Position numbers and translations under genes: made by a program
Shown here: positions 5,127 to 5,223 of the stretch, one piece after another
How positions within the stretch are numbered: position 1 is the stretch's first letter
How the letters are laid out: each line of letters opens with the position of its first letter
Source of the DNA: Deinococcus sp.
Lineage (GTDB): Bacteria; Deinococcota; Deinococci; Deinococcales; Deinococcaceae
Direction: 5' to 3'
Length of the DNA: 5,223 bases
Assembly: GCF_018260555.1 (NCBI RefSeq)
Contig: NZ_JAGLBB010000111.1
Span: 1 to 5,223 of the forward strand
Notes under the pieces: generated by a model
Databases searched by the model: none
The model's input: the letters and a program-made list of their open reading frames with translations, nothing else
What the model was told of the DNA's origin: nothing

Positions 5127-5223
5127 GAACGGAAAGGCTGCCCCTGGCCGGTACGTACAGGTGGTCGGTGTGGCGATGGGGATCCTGATGGACCTCTACC
5201 GCTCCAGCGAGGAAGTCGGTGAC
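5113..5223 (+). CDS. Start of a fourth operon gene, truncated by the window end
   Basis: Reading from ATG 5113 gives 37 residues, beginning MSGSENGKAAPGRYVQVVGV, and remains open to the last base. AGGAG at 5104-5108 sits 4 bases before the ATG, giving a reasonable though slightly close ribosome binding site. The start overlaps the end of the previous gene by 14 bases, as in tightly packed operons. The visible part has a polar N-terminus and then a hydrophobic stretch (VQVVGVAMGILMDLY), which could be a strand-helix of a soluble domain; it is too short to judge as a membrane segment. No family can be assigned. Confidence 0.65.
   Translation, partial: MSGSENGKAAPGRYVQVVGVAMGILMDLYRSSEEVGD

Overview
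The window is GC-rich DNA with strong G/C preference at third codon positions. It looks like an accessory region of a bacterium, and Deinococcus or a relative is my best guess. The guess rests on codon use, on a -10-like hexamer placed about 7 bases before a start codon with no visible ribosome binding site, and on a toxin type (DUF4157/eCIS_core fused to a nuclease) that I associate with such environmental bacteria. It is an inference from style, not a match to a known genome.

Bases 1-157 hold no gene that I can support, only an AT-rich patch with a short direct repeat. Bases 158-515 hold nine copies of a 17-bp sequence close to TGACCGAGATGTCCGAA, seven on the plus strand and two on the minus strand. 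Nothing coding explains them. They most resemble a transposase-binding array at the end of a mobile element, or a non-autonomous derivative of one. Directly after the array, 529-1059 is a GlcG/HbpS-type (DUF336) heme-binding-protein gene that has lost its start and most of its signal peptide. An element junction therefore probably lies at about 516-550.

Bases 1060-1433 look like decaying DNA. A minus-strand gene remnant (1085-1353) is split into three frames. Removing one copy each of a 7-bp and a 4-bp tandem duplication restores a single 85-codon reading frame. A third small tandem duplication (9 bp, in frame) sits in the glycine-rich loop of the heme-binding remnant.

Bases 1434-5223 are one compact plus-strand operon. 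First comes an 808-residue polymorphic toxin: a helix-rich N-terminus with recurring hydrophobic-Gln-Arg motifs, an eCIS_core (DUF4157) domain with HEVTH, a helical pre-toxin region, a Pro/Ser/Gly linker, and a C-terminal HNH/ENDO VII-type nuclease of the AHH family. An Imm11 (DUF1629)-family protein follows, overlapping the toxin by ATGA, and is the likely cognate immunity protein. Next are an unrecognised 204-residue protein and the start of a fourth gene that runs off the window. The inferred scheme is a nuclease toxin probably exported by an extracellular contractile injection system encoded elsewhere or released by lysis, self-protection by Imm11, and two unassigned downstream genes that could be further immunity or accessory factors.
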